IMG/VR virus record: IMGVR_UViG_3300025317_000002
Span: 19,117 to 83,116 of that record
Origin: a virus
DNA length: 64,000 bases
Strand: one strand, 5' to 3'
Below, in pieces: positions 33,226 to 41,906 of the stretch. Below the pieces are notes generated by a model. That model was given only the letters and a program-made list of their open reading frames with translations. It was not told where the DNA came from and searched no databases. The first letter of the stretch is position 1. Every line of letters begins with the position of its first letter. The translations under genes were made by a program, and so were the position numbers.

Positions 33226-34111
33226 GGTGGAACAACCTCCATTCTTGCACAGCCGAAAGCATTTCTCTCACGGACTTGATTCCCACTCCTTTTACTTTTA
33301 GAAGCTCATCTCGAGAGAATTTGCTTAACTCTTCCCAGGATTTGATTTTAGCATTCTGAAGAAAAGCACAAGTTCGTGTGCTCCAATAACTCCAGTTTGC
33401 TACATCAGGTTTAGCATTCTCTTTGAGCGATTTCAAGGCAACGTCTTTGAATTTCGTATGATGTCCCCAATCATCCTTACGAGAAATTTTCTCTTCAATT
33501 ATAGAAAGAATCTTGCCAAGATCAGACTCCTCATTCCAATCTACCTTCACGAGCTCCGTGACTGAGCCCATATAGCTTACGTAGCCTTGATAGGCATCTT
33601 CCAATCCCTGAAGGTAATCCAGAGTCAATCCAGCTTCCATGCTCCGCCCTCGCTTTCTGGCCCTGGCCAGAGCAACTTCTGGCCTCACATCCAGATAGAT
33701 GACAAGATCAGGAAGTGCGACCTTATCTCGAAGCAAAGTCAGAACCTGCTGATAGATTTCCATGTCGGAATCAGAGATATGCCCATCCCTCGCAAGGAGG
33801 AGCGAGAAACAGAAGTCTTCACAAGGGGTTCTATCCACAATAATTCCTGGATGGTAGAGCTTCATGGTTCGAGCAATGTTGCTTAGCTCAAATCTGGCAG
33901 CTAGAAAAGCCATCTGAAGAATGAAGGCGCTTCTGGTCTTGGTGCAGGTTCCAGCTTGGAGATCCTGGTAAAATTCCTCCAGGTGTGGCCGAAGCGCATC
34001 TACCGGCTCAGGAAGCATAGGCCAGCCAAGGTGCCTTTGAAGCTCCTCACAGAGGCTCGATTTTCCCGAACCCAAAAGGCCAGCAATTCCGACATAGAGC
34101 CCTTCAGACAT
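33218..34111 (-). CDS. Deoxynucleoside kinase fused to an RNAP alpha-CTD-like HhH domain
   Basis: 297 residues. Residues 1-215 are a deoxynucleoside kinase of the dGK/dAK/dCK family: P-loop GLLGSGKS (11-18), PEPVD, a QMAFLAARF helix, DRTPCEDFCF (the DRS/ERS motif), and a basic lid ARARKRGRSMEAG. It would phosphorylate deoxynucleosides to dNMPs for phage DNA synthesis. Residues about 232-297 (WSTRTCAFLQNAKIKSWEELSKF, RDELLKVKGVGIKSVREML) match the RNA polymerase alpha C-terminal helix-hairpin-helix domain (the S-R-x-x-x-x-L-x-x-x-x-I-xx-xxL and LL-x-x-x-xG-x-KS motifs). The fusion is unusual. The start has no strong ribosome site but is the only ATG. Confidence 0.8.
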   Translation of the reverse strand: MSEGLYVGIAGLLGSGKSSLCEELQRHLGWPMLPEPVDALRPHLEEFYQDLQAGTCTKTRSAFILQMAFLAARFELSNIARTMKLYHPGIIVDRTPCEDFCFSLLLARDGHISDSDMEIYQQVLTLLRDKVALPDLVIYLDVRPEVALARARKRGRSMEAGLTLDYLQGLEDAYQGYVSYMGSVTELVKVDWNEESDLGKILSIIEEKISRKDDWGHHTKFKDVALKSLKENAKPDVANWSYWSTRTCAFLQNAKIKSWEELSKFSRDELLKVKGVGIKSVREMLSAVQEWRLFHHV

Positions 34112-34132
34112 ATCTATTTCCCCCTCAATAAA

Positions 34133-35119
34133 TCAGAATGCAATAATAGTTTCAGAGGCAACCAGAAACTGAAACAACCTCGCCATACCAAGCCCAGCTC
34201 CGGATCTTGGATAATATCCCTGCTCAAAAAGCTCGAGATAGGGCTCAAAGTAACAAAGCACACGATCAGGATTAAAGCCCTTCTCTGATGCCAAATCTTT
34301 TAAGTGCAAGAGCATTGGAGAATCAAGAAGCTTCTCTCTCAAGATCCTTGAATCTGGTTCTCGCTCCGACCCACCAATTGTCTCTCCAGGTCCAACCTTA
34401 TCTGTTTCTGCTTCTCCAGGGAGGAGCAGATCGACGCAATCCACTTCACCTTTGTGCTCAAGAGATCTAGAACGCCTCATATTCCAGAACTTGATGCTTT
34501 CCGGGTAATGTGTGACCTGAACGATGCCATAAGTCTGAGTAAGAATGTTTTCCGCTTTGGCGTCGAGATCATCTCCATATTCAAGTTCAAAGCACTTGTC
34601 TTTCAGAGTTTGGATCGCCTCCTTGTAAGTGATTCTGGAAAATCCTCTTCTCCAGTGAGTATAGAGGGACCAATGCTGCCTTCTATTCAGAAGCTTGGAT
34701 CTTAGCACTCCTTGAATCACATAAGCAAGAAGATCTTCGTTGTAGTTCAGAAGATGTTCCAGATTTCCATCCAGGAATTCATACTCAATGAGTTCAAACT
34801 CCGTTTTATGGCGCCCGTCATCCCATTTACGCTCCTTCCTGAAGGATCTCCCTATGATATAGGCTCTGGATAAGCCACTACTCACCAGAAAATGTTCCAT
34901 ATCGAGCTGGCCAGTCTGACGTAGAATAGAAAATTCAGAACCACTCTCCACATAGAACAAATTAGCTACTACCTCGCACCCTCCAGAGATATTGACAATC
35001 TCGTTCAGGAATAGCTTCAGAAAGCCCTTGGAGTCCATCCACTCCTCAACCAGCTTCATGACATAGGCTTTAAGCTTTAGCTCATCCATAAGCGTCAAAC
35101 CAGAAAGCCCTACATTCAT
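34133..35119 (-). CDS. Asparaginyl-tRNA-synthetase-like class II catalytic domain
   Basis: 328 residues from ATG 35119, which has a perfect AAGGAGG-type ribosome site. The class II core is clear: motif 2 IGRSFRKERKWDDGRHKTEFELIEYEF (about residues 90-115), a VxxYPESIKFWNMRR segment like the AsnRS YP-x-x-IKPF block, PGETIGGSERE (GEIIGGSxRE), and motif 3 PRSGAGLGMARL (about 304-315). The N-terminal OB anticodon-binding domain of AsnRS is absent, as in archaeal AS-AR asparagine synthetase. It could make asparagine, aminoacylate another acceptor or form an aminoacyl-adenylate. Motif 3 has Ala where Glu is usual. Confidence 0.75.
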   Translation of the reverse strand: MNVGLSGLTLMDELKLKAYVMKLVEEWMDSKGFLKLFLNEIVNISGGCEVVANLFYVESGSEFSILRQTGQLDMEHFLVSSGLSRAYIIGRSFRKERKWDDGRHKTEFELIEYEFLDGNLEHLLNYNEDLLAYVIQGVLRSKLLNRRQHWSLYTHWRRGFSRITYKEAIQTLKDKCFELEYGDDLDAKAENILTQTYGIVQVTHYPESIKFWNMRRSRSLEHKGEVDCVDLLLPGEAETDKVGPGETIGGSEREPDSRILREKLLDSPMLLHLKDLASEKGFNPDRVLCYFEPYLELFEQGYYPRSGAGLGMARLFQFLVASETIIAF

Positions 35120-35120
35120 A

Positions 35121-36230
35121 TTATTCTCCTTCCTCCTTGCAACGTTCCAACCAAATATAGCCACATCCTCCACATTTCCGGTGGAGATGCTCCCCCTTTA
35201 CTCCAAATTGTAGAGCACAAAGAGAACTTTCATCTACTCCCGCACAGTAAACCGAGGTCTTGATTCCGTCCCACCCACATTTTCCGCATGGAGTCCAATT
35301 CGATAAAGGGGGGAGATCAAGATTGTTGAGAAATACCATTCTCCAAGATAAAAGCCTTCGCCTCTTCTCCTCGTAGGAATGCCCATCCCATTTATCTGGA
35401 TAATTGGGAAGAAACTCAAAGAGATCCATATTACTCTCTTCGATTAACCAGCTTACTTGCCCATTAGGAAGTTTCATGTAAAGGCTAGAATACAAACCAG
35501 AGTTGGAAAGTTGACTGGGTAGGATATAAGTCCCATCGGTATTAGCTGCTTCCAAGATAGCTTCCTTGTATGTCTGGTAAGCCGTATAAGCATCCTCTTC
35601 TTTCTCGAAAGTGCCAATTATTTTCTTCTTCCCGCCAATACTGGCATAAGCTCGGTATCTGCTCCCGTGCAACTCATAACCTTTCCCTTCAAAGGCTCGG
35701 TTTAGCATCTGCCCACGCTTCGTGGCAAGCCGAAGGTTCTGTCTCGTATTATTTAGCGGATTTCTGTCTATATGATCTACGGTATAACCATCAGGAATGC
35801 CTCCAAACATTCGTTTGGCAATCTGCACATGAAGATACTCGTCTGTAGTATGGTTTCGCACATAGCCTTTGTGAATGACAAGAGGGGAGCAGATTCCTAC
35901 ATCACAAAGCGATACTTCAATCGAAACCTCTTCCTTTCCATCTGGGCTAACTACTCTAAGGGAGGTCGGAGTCCAATCTACCCCGCCTTCCTTTGTTCTT
36001 CTAGCTACTCCAGTCTCCCAGCCTAAAGATAAAACCAATCGGGACAAGAATGCCAGAATCGTATCTCGATCCCAGCTTAGCTCACCTCGCAATGCCTGAA
36101 AACTTACAGCTTCCTCTTTTTCTTCAGGCTTGACTTCCAAGAAAATCTCCTTGGGATGTGTGACTTGGCACATCACACAAAGTCCATCTTCTACAGCTTG
36201 AGCCCCATGACACATCTTACAAATGTCCAT
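35121..36230 (-). CDS. HNH nuclease with AP2 domain embedded between zinc-finger segments
   Basis: 369 residues. The N-terminus has a CKMC...CVMC zinc finger (4-21). Then comes an HNH endonuclease core (VDHIDRNPLNNTRQNLRLAT, about 154-173), and an AP2-type DNA-binding domain (RYRAYASIGGKKKIIGTFEKEEDAYTAYQ, about 195-225). The last 110 residues hold CGKCGWDG, YCAGVD and CGGCGYIW, cysteine-rich segments like those of zinc ribbons elsewhere in this region. The HNH/AP2 part resembles a mobile homing nuclease; the flanks look like a host protein into which it inserted in frame. It lies 1 nt from the synthetase gene. Confidence 0.75.
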   Translation of the reverse strand: MDICKMCHGAQAVEDGLCVMCQVTHPKEIFLEVKPEEKEEAVSFQALRGELSWDRDTILAFLSRLVLSLGWETGVARRTKEGGVDWTPTSLRVVSPDGKEEVSIEVSLCDVGICSPLVIHKGYVRNHTTDEYLHVQIAKRMFGGIPDGYTVDHIDRNPLNNTRQNLRLATKRGQMLNRAFEGKGYELHGSRYRAYASIGGKKKIIGTFEKEEDAYTAYQTYKEAILEAANTDGTYILPSQLSNSGLYSSLYMKLPNGQVSWLIEESNMDLFEFLPNYPDKWDGHSYEEKRRRLLSWRMVFLNNLDLPPLSNWTPCGKCGWDGIKTSVYCAGVDESSLCALQFGVKGEHLHRKCGGCGYIWLERCKEEGE

Positions 36231-36253
36231 GAATTTCCCAGATGTCCGAAGCT

Positions 36254-36883
36254 TTACTTTAAATTTACATTCAGCTCGTATAGTCTGCCAGATTCAATAG
36301 TAAGAGAATTCTCGTATTTAGAATATCCAGATACCTCTACTACGAGAATGTAAGATCCAGGATCAACAGGAAATGAGTATTTAGACCCAAGTATTCGAGA
36401 CTGGCCTCTCGGAACCCTGGTTATAGGGTCCAATAAGCTAATAAGAGCATCTTTTACCAACCTACCATCAGATGTAGTAATAGCAAGTTTTACAGTTGCT
36501 CTATCGCCGGCATACGCAGAATTTACTAAACCAAAATCAAGTAAGCTTCTGTTTTCAACAGGATTCAGCATCTCGGACCCTAAAGAAGGTGTGGGTGTAT
36601 AAGGCGTGCCAGCCATGAGTACACCCAATATTCCCATTCCCCTCATAAAGGATTGTTGTTGAGAAGATGGGATAAATACCAAAGCACTAATAGCGGTTAT
36701 CAAGATGATCAAGAATATAGAATAAACCGGAGGAAAGTATATTTGGAGGTTCTCAGACACCTTCTGGGAAATTTGTACTATTGAACTGGCAGGGCCCTTT
36801 TGAATTAGATCTATTATTGACATGACAAAAGCTCCACTACAAGCGCTGAGTAGTAACCACAGAGTTTTCACTTCATTTCCCAT
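36254..36883 (-). CDS. Membrane protein with C-terminal carboxypeptidase-regulatory-like domain
   Basis: 209 residues. Two hydrophobic segments (LWLLLSACSGAFVMSIIDL at 8-26, and VYSIFLIILITAISALVF at about 53-70) precede a Gly/Met-rich weak third. The C-terminal 85 residues (VKLAITTSDGRLVKDALISL, YSFPVDPGSYILVVEVSGY, YENSLTIESG) are the beta-sandwich pattern of carboxypeptidase D regulatory/PEGA domains, probably exported beyond the membrane. No catalytic residues. Possibly a superinfection-exclusion or envelope-decorating protein; function unknown. Confidence 0.5.
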   Translation of the reverse strand: MGNEVKTLWLLLSACSGAFVMSIIDLIQKGPASSIVQISQKVSENLQIYFPPVYSIFLIILITAISALVFIPSSQQQSFMRGMGILGVLMAGTPYTPTPSLGSEMLNPVENRSLLDFGLVNSAYAGDRATVKLAITTSDGRLVKDALISLLDPITRVPRGQSRILGSKYSFPVDPGSYILVVEVSGYSKYENSLTIESGRLYELNVNLK

Positions 36884-37581
36884 TTCGGCACAAGTTTTGG
36901 TTCAACAAGAGTAAAATCTTCGAAGCGGGTTACCTGGCTACAATCTGAGCAGGCTCCTTGGAGTAGCGACCCTTCCCCATTTCGAAGCCTAGTCAGCTTA
37001 TCCCCGATATAGCCACCACAAACCGTGCAGCAGTAATAGTGAATCAACTCGGCTGACAGTTCAAAAGCTTCTTCCTGAAATTTAGGAGGAAGGATTGCTT
37101 CCTTTTCCTCAAGCTCTTCTTCCTTCTCTTTGGGAGCGAGAAGCCCCTCAGCCATGCTCCGCGAGACTTGAACTTCAAATCCTGGAGAAATACTAGAGGA
37201 AGTTGGAGTTACAGTAGTTCCAGAGATCTCGAGTAAAGTAGGAAGCACAGCTTGCTCGGAAGATATTGATTCAAGTTCTACCTCGGTTTTATTTTCCTCA
37301 GAAAGAAGAGTAGGTTCAGACGAGGCGTGGGGGGAAGCAAATGTCACTTCCTCTTTGGGATCTCCCTGTTCTAGCCCTATCTGATTAGCCAAGGCATCTT
37401 CCACTTCCTTGGCACAAACATTCCAGATTTCTTGAGTAAGCCCCACCTTGGTAAAGAGGAAATGGGTAAGAACTCTCACCTGCCCATCCAAGGCAATATA
37501 GGCTCTGGCTAGTTCCTGGATGACCTCTTTTCGATTTGGCAGTTCTTTCCTCTTATTCAACGGTTTATTTCGATTTGCCAT
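36868..37581 (-). CDS. Zinc-ribbon protein with long low-complexity linker
   Basis: 237 residues. The N-terminus is basic and helical (NKRKELPNRKEVIQELARAYIAL). A long acidic, Ser/Thr/Pro/Glu-rich linker (about 80-165) follows. The C-terminus carries CCTVCGGYIGDK and CSDCSQVTRF, a four-cysteine zinc ribbon. Such ribbons in phages often bind DNA, RNA polymerase or transcription factors. It overlaps the membrane protein gene by 16 nt. No known family. Confidence 0.5.
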   Translation of the reverse strand: MANRNKPLNKRKELPNRKEVIQELARAYIALDGQVRVLTHFLFTKVGLTQEIWNVCAKEVEDALANQIGLEQGDPKEEVTFASPHASSEPTLLSEENKTEVELESISSEQAVLPTLLEISGTTVTPTSSSISPGFEVQVSRSMAEGLLAPKEKEEELEEKEAILPPKFQEEAFELSAELIHYYCCTVCGGYIGDKLTRLRNGEGSLLQGACSDCSQVTRFEDFTLVEPKLVPKWEMK

Positions 37582-37593
37582 AGTGCTTCTCCT

Positions 37594-37800
37594 TCAGACA
37601 ACTCTTGTGTACCCCCATCTATTCCCATTTCTTGAACAAGATTTACAGGATTTGGGTTTCGTGTTTTCATAGGCCCACTTATCGATTGATCTCTCTCGCC
37701 CACACGCACAACGAATTACATATTGCTTCTTACCTTTTGGACTGAGTTTTGCCTCTACAACCTCATAGAGACCAGATTTCGACCCAACTACTTCTTCCAT
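37594..37800 (-). CDS. Small zinc-finger protein
   Basis: 68 residues, ATG with GAGGAG-type site. Contains C-x-CG (CACGRER) and CKSCS, with many basic residues and a GNRWGY C-terminus. The CxCG...CxxC spacing is that of the zinc module found at the C-terminus of HNH, AP2 and GIY-YIG phage nucleases, including the GIY-YIG protein in this window. It could be a stand-alone DNA-binding module or the remnant of such a nuclease. Confidence 0.45.
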   Translation of the reverse strand: MEEVVGSKSGLYEVVEAKLSPKGKKQYVIRCACGRERSIDKWAYENTKPKSCKSCSRNGNRWGYTRVV

Positions 37801-37819
37801 AGGACAGCTCCTCTAGAAA

Positions 37820-38134
37820 TTACAGGATAGGTTTTTCATACTTACAAATATGATGCCCCTGTCCACAAAGATAAGAGATTCTGAATTGAAAGTTATCTAT
37901 CCCAGACATCTTCTCTATCTCATAATTCATAACGCGAAGTCTGGAGGTTAAGCCTCTTTCCAAGCAAAGAGGACATTCTTTCTTGTGTTTGCAGCATGAG
38001 CCACAAATCGTAGCTCCATTTCCACAAATATCACAATCTATTCTCCAAGAATTTGGTTCCTCAAGAATACTACCGCACAGCCTACAAGAAGCTTTAGTAG
38101 AATTTTCAAACTCAATAAAATCTATCTGGGACAT
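37820..38134 (-). CDS. Multi-zinc-finger protein (RING-like spacing)
   Basis: 104 residues with five cysteine pairs: CRLC (17-20), CDIC, CGSCC, CPLC and a final C near the end. Two zinc ions could be bound in a cross-brace-like way, as in RING fingers, but histidines are in unusual positions. This is probably a protein-binding rather than DNA-binding module. It lies in a run of small zinc proteins. Function unknown. Confidence 0.45.
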   Translation of the reverse strand: MSQIDFIEFENSTKASCRLCGSILEEPNSWRIDCDICGNGATICGSCCKHKKECPLCLERGLTSRLRVMNYEIEKMSGIDNFQFRISYLCGQGHHICKYEKPIL

Positions 38135-38142
38135 TGTTATCT

Positions 38143-38745
38143 CTAGGCATTTGGGATCATTGTCATATCTATTGAAGCTCGATTGGTTTGAGCTTCCTGA
38201 ATCCAGGCCATCGTATAGGTGGCTAAAAGGGAGTCTCCTTCAAAGATTCCTCCTGTAGCCATATGGAATTCGTCTTGACTCTTCCGAAACTCCTGAATAA
38301 CAAGCTCAAGTCTAAGAATATCCAGAGATCTCAAGATGTCTTCTAGGGAGATAAGAATAGAATGAATTCCTACTCGAGTAGAAGTCCAAGCTAAATAAGT
38401 TACTCCAAGTTGCATGTAGGTTTCATCAGGGGAAGCAGGATTGGTAAAAGTCAAAACTCTTCTTACATCCGGAGAATAATTTCTACCATTTAGTTCATTT
38501 GGTTTGGACTTAAAAAGCCACTCTGAGAACTCCTGAATCCAAGCTATCTTGGATATCGACACGTTGTAAGTTGAGGCAGCATAGAGATCAGAGTGAACAT
38601 CACCATTCCAGATCTCAGGAGTCGGGGAAAATAGTTTTATGATGTCTACAATTTGTACAAAGTCTAAAAGAGGACCTTTGTTCTCCATTGCTTCTTTCGC
38701 CAGGCTTTTCATAAGTTCTACCATTTCTTGAACATAGTTTTTCAA
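38143..38745 (-). CDS. Hypothetical helical protein
   Basis: 200 residues, overlapping the next upstream gene by 4 nt, so coupled to the 1054-residue LamG protein. Mostly amphipathic helix, with a Thr/Ser-rich middle (GVTYLAWTSTRVGIHSILI) and a C-terminal FEGDSLLATYTMAWIQEAQTNRAS. No motif recognised. Because it pairs with the LamG gene it may be its chaperone or binding partner. Confidence 0.45.
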   Translation of the reverse strand: MKNYVQEMVELMKSLAKEAMENKGPLLDFVQIVDIIKLFSPTPEIWNGDVHSDLYAASTYNVSISKIAWIQEFSEWLFKSKPNELNGRNYSPDVRRVLTFTNPASPDETYMQLGVTYLAWTSTRVGIHSILISLEDILRSLDILRLELVIQEFRKSQDEFHMATGGIFEGDSLLATYTMAWIQEAQTNRASIDMTMIPNA

Positions 38746-41700
38746 GAACCCTCCTCAAGTGGTGTTATTTTATATTTCAACAAGAAATGTGTATCATGTT
38801 TATCGAGCTCGACAAGAAGATTTTGGATCTCGACTCCATCTCGTGGGGCCCAAGCGAGCCTAAGAGGGCTCTTATCTATCGTAACTGGAAATTCAAATGT
38901 AATCTCTACAGAGCCTTCTGCATAGGTAAGCCTCACCTTTGAAACACCTCGATTGATATTAGAAATTTCGGGGTCTTCCTTCCCATCTACAAAGACAATA
39001 TGAAGTTCATCCTGAACGGAAAGAAGTGGGATACACTCATAGACTACTTCTGGAATAATAGGCCCAGAAGGAGGCCTATCTAACCAAATTTCAACAGCAA
39101 TGGACTCGTCTTGACTAAGATCATAGACCCTTCTTTCTCTTGGCTTCTTATCCAAATTCAGTCCCGTGATACGATCCTGGTCGTTCCAAAAGGTAAGTGG
39201 ACAGCTTAAAGACAAGAAGATCTTTGATTCTAGGTTAAACGAGACATCCCTCAATTCTGAGAAGGCTGAAGTTACAATCTCACCTTTATCCGTTCGTCCT
39301 ACTAGATGGTTATTTGGAATTTCCTTCCAACCGGGAAGCGTGCAAACTCCGTCTGCTCCTTTTTGGATGGTTGGATTCTTGGAACGATGAGTGTTGTTAA
39401 TAAAGCGGGAAATGATAGAGGCATACCATACTCCACGCTTCACCTGGAGAGATAAGGAAGTAAGGCCTGCTCCTCGGTAACCTCTATAGATCGAATTCGT
39501 AGGGTTGGTGAATGTGCAAAAGACCGCAGAATACTTAGGTCTGTGAAAGACAAAGAAATCTTCTTCCCCTGGGTCACCAAAAACATGTTCGGATCGAAGC
39601 CCTAATGTTGCAGGAGGTTCCCATTCCTCCGAATTTGGATTTAGTTCCTCACTCTTCTGAATCAGAGTTTCCAGATGGTCATTGTAATGAAGAAATACTG
39701 AGAGTGGATTGAAGTGTATCCATTTGTGCCACTGATTTCCTTCAGATCTCTTTTGACCTATCTCTCCCTTGGAGATAAACATATAGCCTGGACTAGCCAA
39801 GGTGCCTTCTATAGCTCGGGTAAGCCTTGATTTGAACTTCTCATAATCAGGATAGAGTTGTTCGAATCTTCTCTTAAGAAATGGCCAGGAATTTAGCTCA
39901 AATTCTGGAACGGAAAGATAGGGCACCGCAGCGGTTGAGCCATGCTCCTGCCAATAGGTGAAGCTATGAAGTGTGTTGGTCCGGTTGTCATAGCTATTTC
40001 CTGCAACATAGTTATTTCTCTGAAATCGCTTACTCCAATGTAAACCTTGAACTTGAGCTCGAAGGGAAGCAAGTTTCTGGATAGTTGCCCCAACTCTCTT
40101 TTGATAGACGGGATCTTCAATTTCTTCAGCAAGATTGAAAAGTTCAACTAGGTGGTCCATCATGAGCCCCATATAGGAACTATTAATCGTACCATCCATG
40201 AGCCCAACACCTGAAGAAGCAAATCCCTTAGTTCCTCCCGCAACACCAAAATTGGCTCTAGACTTTAGATCAACCAGAAGCTTCGTCCATTTTTCTCGAA
40301 TATTTACTACTTGCTGTATGTCCCTAACGCCAAATTTATTGAGGAGCCCAAGAAGGCGGGTAACAAAGCAAACGGCAGCCAGATCCATATCTGTTTCCAT
40401 GTCCCCAATCGAGAGATAATTCGTCTCGCTTGACGGGGCATGAAGAACATAGCCCATCTTTTCCAGTGTTCGGAGCCAGGCCATCTTCACTGGATCTGGA
40501 AGCGAAGAGTTACACATCCTCGTGAGAACAAAAGCGGAATAATTTAGATTGAAGCCAAGCGTCTTGAAAAGATAGAAACTCGATAGAGAAACGGAGTTCG
40601 AGATAAAGAGAAGATCTAAAAGGGACACAACAAGAACTCGGTTCAGAAGCTCATCTTGATAAGAGATAACTGGATTTGCTTTATCCTGCCAGGTACCAAA
40701 GTATGCTCCAATGGTTACAATATCTGGACGCACAGGAAGATGAATCGAACCTTCTTTGAAGACGCTCTCCCAAGTAAAAAGCTCAGGAGGAAGGAGCATG
40801 AAGTCTTTCAGGATTCCAAGGAGATTAGAGCCACCGTGAAGAGATCCTAGCATGTAAGCTGTCTTCCAGAGCCCAAATTGCTTATACCAGATTTCTCGCT
40901 TTTCTAAAGAGAAATCAAGTGCATCCTCTAAAATCTCAAAATTCGCTTTGTCTGAGGTGAGTTTCTTGAGATAAGCAAACAAAATTTCCTCATTCTCATC
41001 TTTCGGATAGAAATCTTTTGTATCTGGATCATACCGAAAGTAAACTTGATTTCCAAGAGTCTGAGTAACAGAGGAATTCTGAATATTAGGTTTGAAAGCA
41101 TATCCTCCTACCACATCCTGAAGATAATTTTCCTTCTTGAGATCATAAAGATCCCCCCCTTTCTGATCAAAAGTCCATTGTGCTCGAAGCCCGACTCGAA
41201 GTGAATTTGCTTGAGCTAAAGATGGTACCCTCCGAGAATCAACATTTCTATCTTCTCCACTATAGAGCCTAGCAAATTCTTGCCCAGAAAGAGAACGCTC
41301 ATAGATCCGCAGATCATCCATCCAGAATCCCACGGAACCATATTGGGTTTTGTTTGACCCACCACAACCAAGCATAATTGGAGTTGTAGGCTGGATAGTA
41401 GATGGAAAACTACTATTAGCTAGAGTTAAGATCAGATTTGATTTTCTACCATCTACGAAGAAGGCTAAGGAATCTTCCTCCCGATTGAGAGAAATAGCTA
41501 AATGGTACCAAACATTAGGCAAAAGCATTATAGACCCGAAAGTTGAGTAAAATGGATCGGCCCAAAGATCAGGAGTAATTCCACGATTTGCATCCGGGGC
41601 ACGAAATCCCACCACAAAAGCTCCAAAACCGAGGGAGAAGATCTTACCAACCTCAGAACCTATTTTCTTGATTGGGATGCACTTTCCTGTATAAGAAAGC

Positions 41701-41906
41701 CAGAAGGCTACGGAAAAGCTTCCCTGGTTAGGGGAGAGTCCTCCTTCTTGAAAGGAAGCTAAGGCTTCCTTGGGGAGGAGAAGGTAATCTTCAACGATTC
41801 TGGTCTTAGGAAGGTGGACAGCGTAATTTCTCTCCAGAAGATTATCCACAGGTAACTTTCTAACCAAATTTCCCCCGATCAGGCTTTCATCCCGACTACC
41901 CGGCAA
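38742..41906 (-). CDS. 1054-residue LamG-domain protein, possible polysaccharide-active
   Basis: N-terminal LamG/concanavalin-A-like domain (about 38-225: FSVAFWLSY, NVWYHLAISLNREEDSLAFFVDG, GFWMDDLRIYERSLSGQEF). The middle (about 290-620) is a helical toroid-like array (LMDHLVELFNLAEEI, GVGLMDGTINSSYM), and the C-terminal part (about 780-1050) is a beta-sandwich with YSAVFCTF and YRGYRGAGLTSL segments. LamG + alpha/alpha toroid + beta-sandwich is the order of some polysaccharide lyases, but the catalytic residues are not clear to me. No signal peptide. The TTG start has AAGGGA upstream. Probably a virion or surface-degrading enzyme; uncertain. Confidence 0.5.
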   Translation of the reverse strand: MPGSRDESLIGGNLVRKLPVDNLLERNYAVHLPKTRIVEDYLLLPKEALASFQEGGLSPNQGSFSVAFWLSYTGKCIPIKKIGSEVGKIFSLGFGAFVVGFRAPDANRGITPDLWADPFYSTFGSIMLLPNVWYHLAISLNREEDSLAFFVDGRKSNLILTLANSSFPSTIQPTTPIMLGCGGSNKTQYGSVGFWMDDLRIYERSLSGQEFARLYSGEDRNVDSRRVPSLAQANSLRVGLRAQWTFDQKGGDLYDLKKENYLQDVVGGYAFKPNIQNSSVTQTLGNQVYFRYDPDTKDFYPKDENEEILFAYLKKLTSDKANFEILEDALDFSLEKREIWYKQFGLWKTAYMLGSLHGGSNLLGILKDFMLLPPELFTWESVFKEGSIHLPVRPDIVTIGAYFGTWQDKANPVISYQDELLNRVLVVSLLDLLFISNSVSLSSFYLFKTLGFNLNYSAFVLTRMCNSSLPDPVKMAWLRTLEKMGYVLHAPSSETNYLSIGDMETDMDLAAVCFVTRLLGLLNKFGVRDIQQVVNIREKWTKLLVDLKSRANFGVAGGTKGFASSGVGLMDGTINSSYMGLMMDHLVELFNLAEEIEDPVYQKRVGATIQKLASLRAQVQGLHWSKRFQRNNYVAGNSYDNRTNTLHSFTYWQEHGSTAAVPYLSVPEFELNSWPFLKRRFEQLYPDYEKFKSRLTRAIEGTLASPGYMFISKGEIGQKRSEGNQWHKWIHFNPLSVFLHYNDHLETLIQKSEELNPNSEEWEPPATLGLRSEHVFGDPGEEDFFVFHRPKYSAVFCTFTNPTNSIYRGYRGAGLTSLSLQVKRGVWYASIISRFINNTHRSKNPTIQKGADGVCTLPGWKEIPNNHLVGRTDKGEIVTSAFSELRDVSFNLESKIFLSLSCPLTFWNDQDRITGLNLDKKPRERRVYDLSQDESIAVEIWLDRPPSGPIIPEVVYECIPLLSVQDELHIVFVDGKEDPEISNINRGVSKVRLTYAEGSVEITFEFPVTIDKSPLRLAWAPRDGVEIQNLLVELDKHDTHFLLKYKITPLEEGS

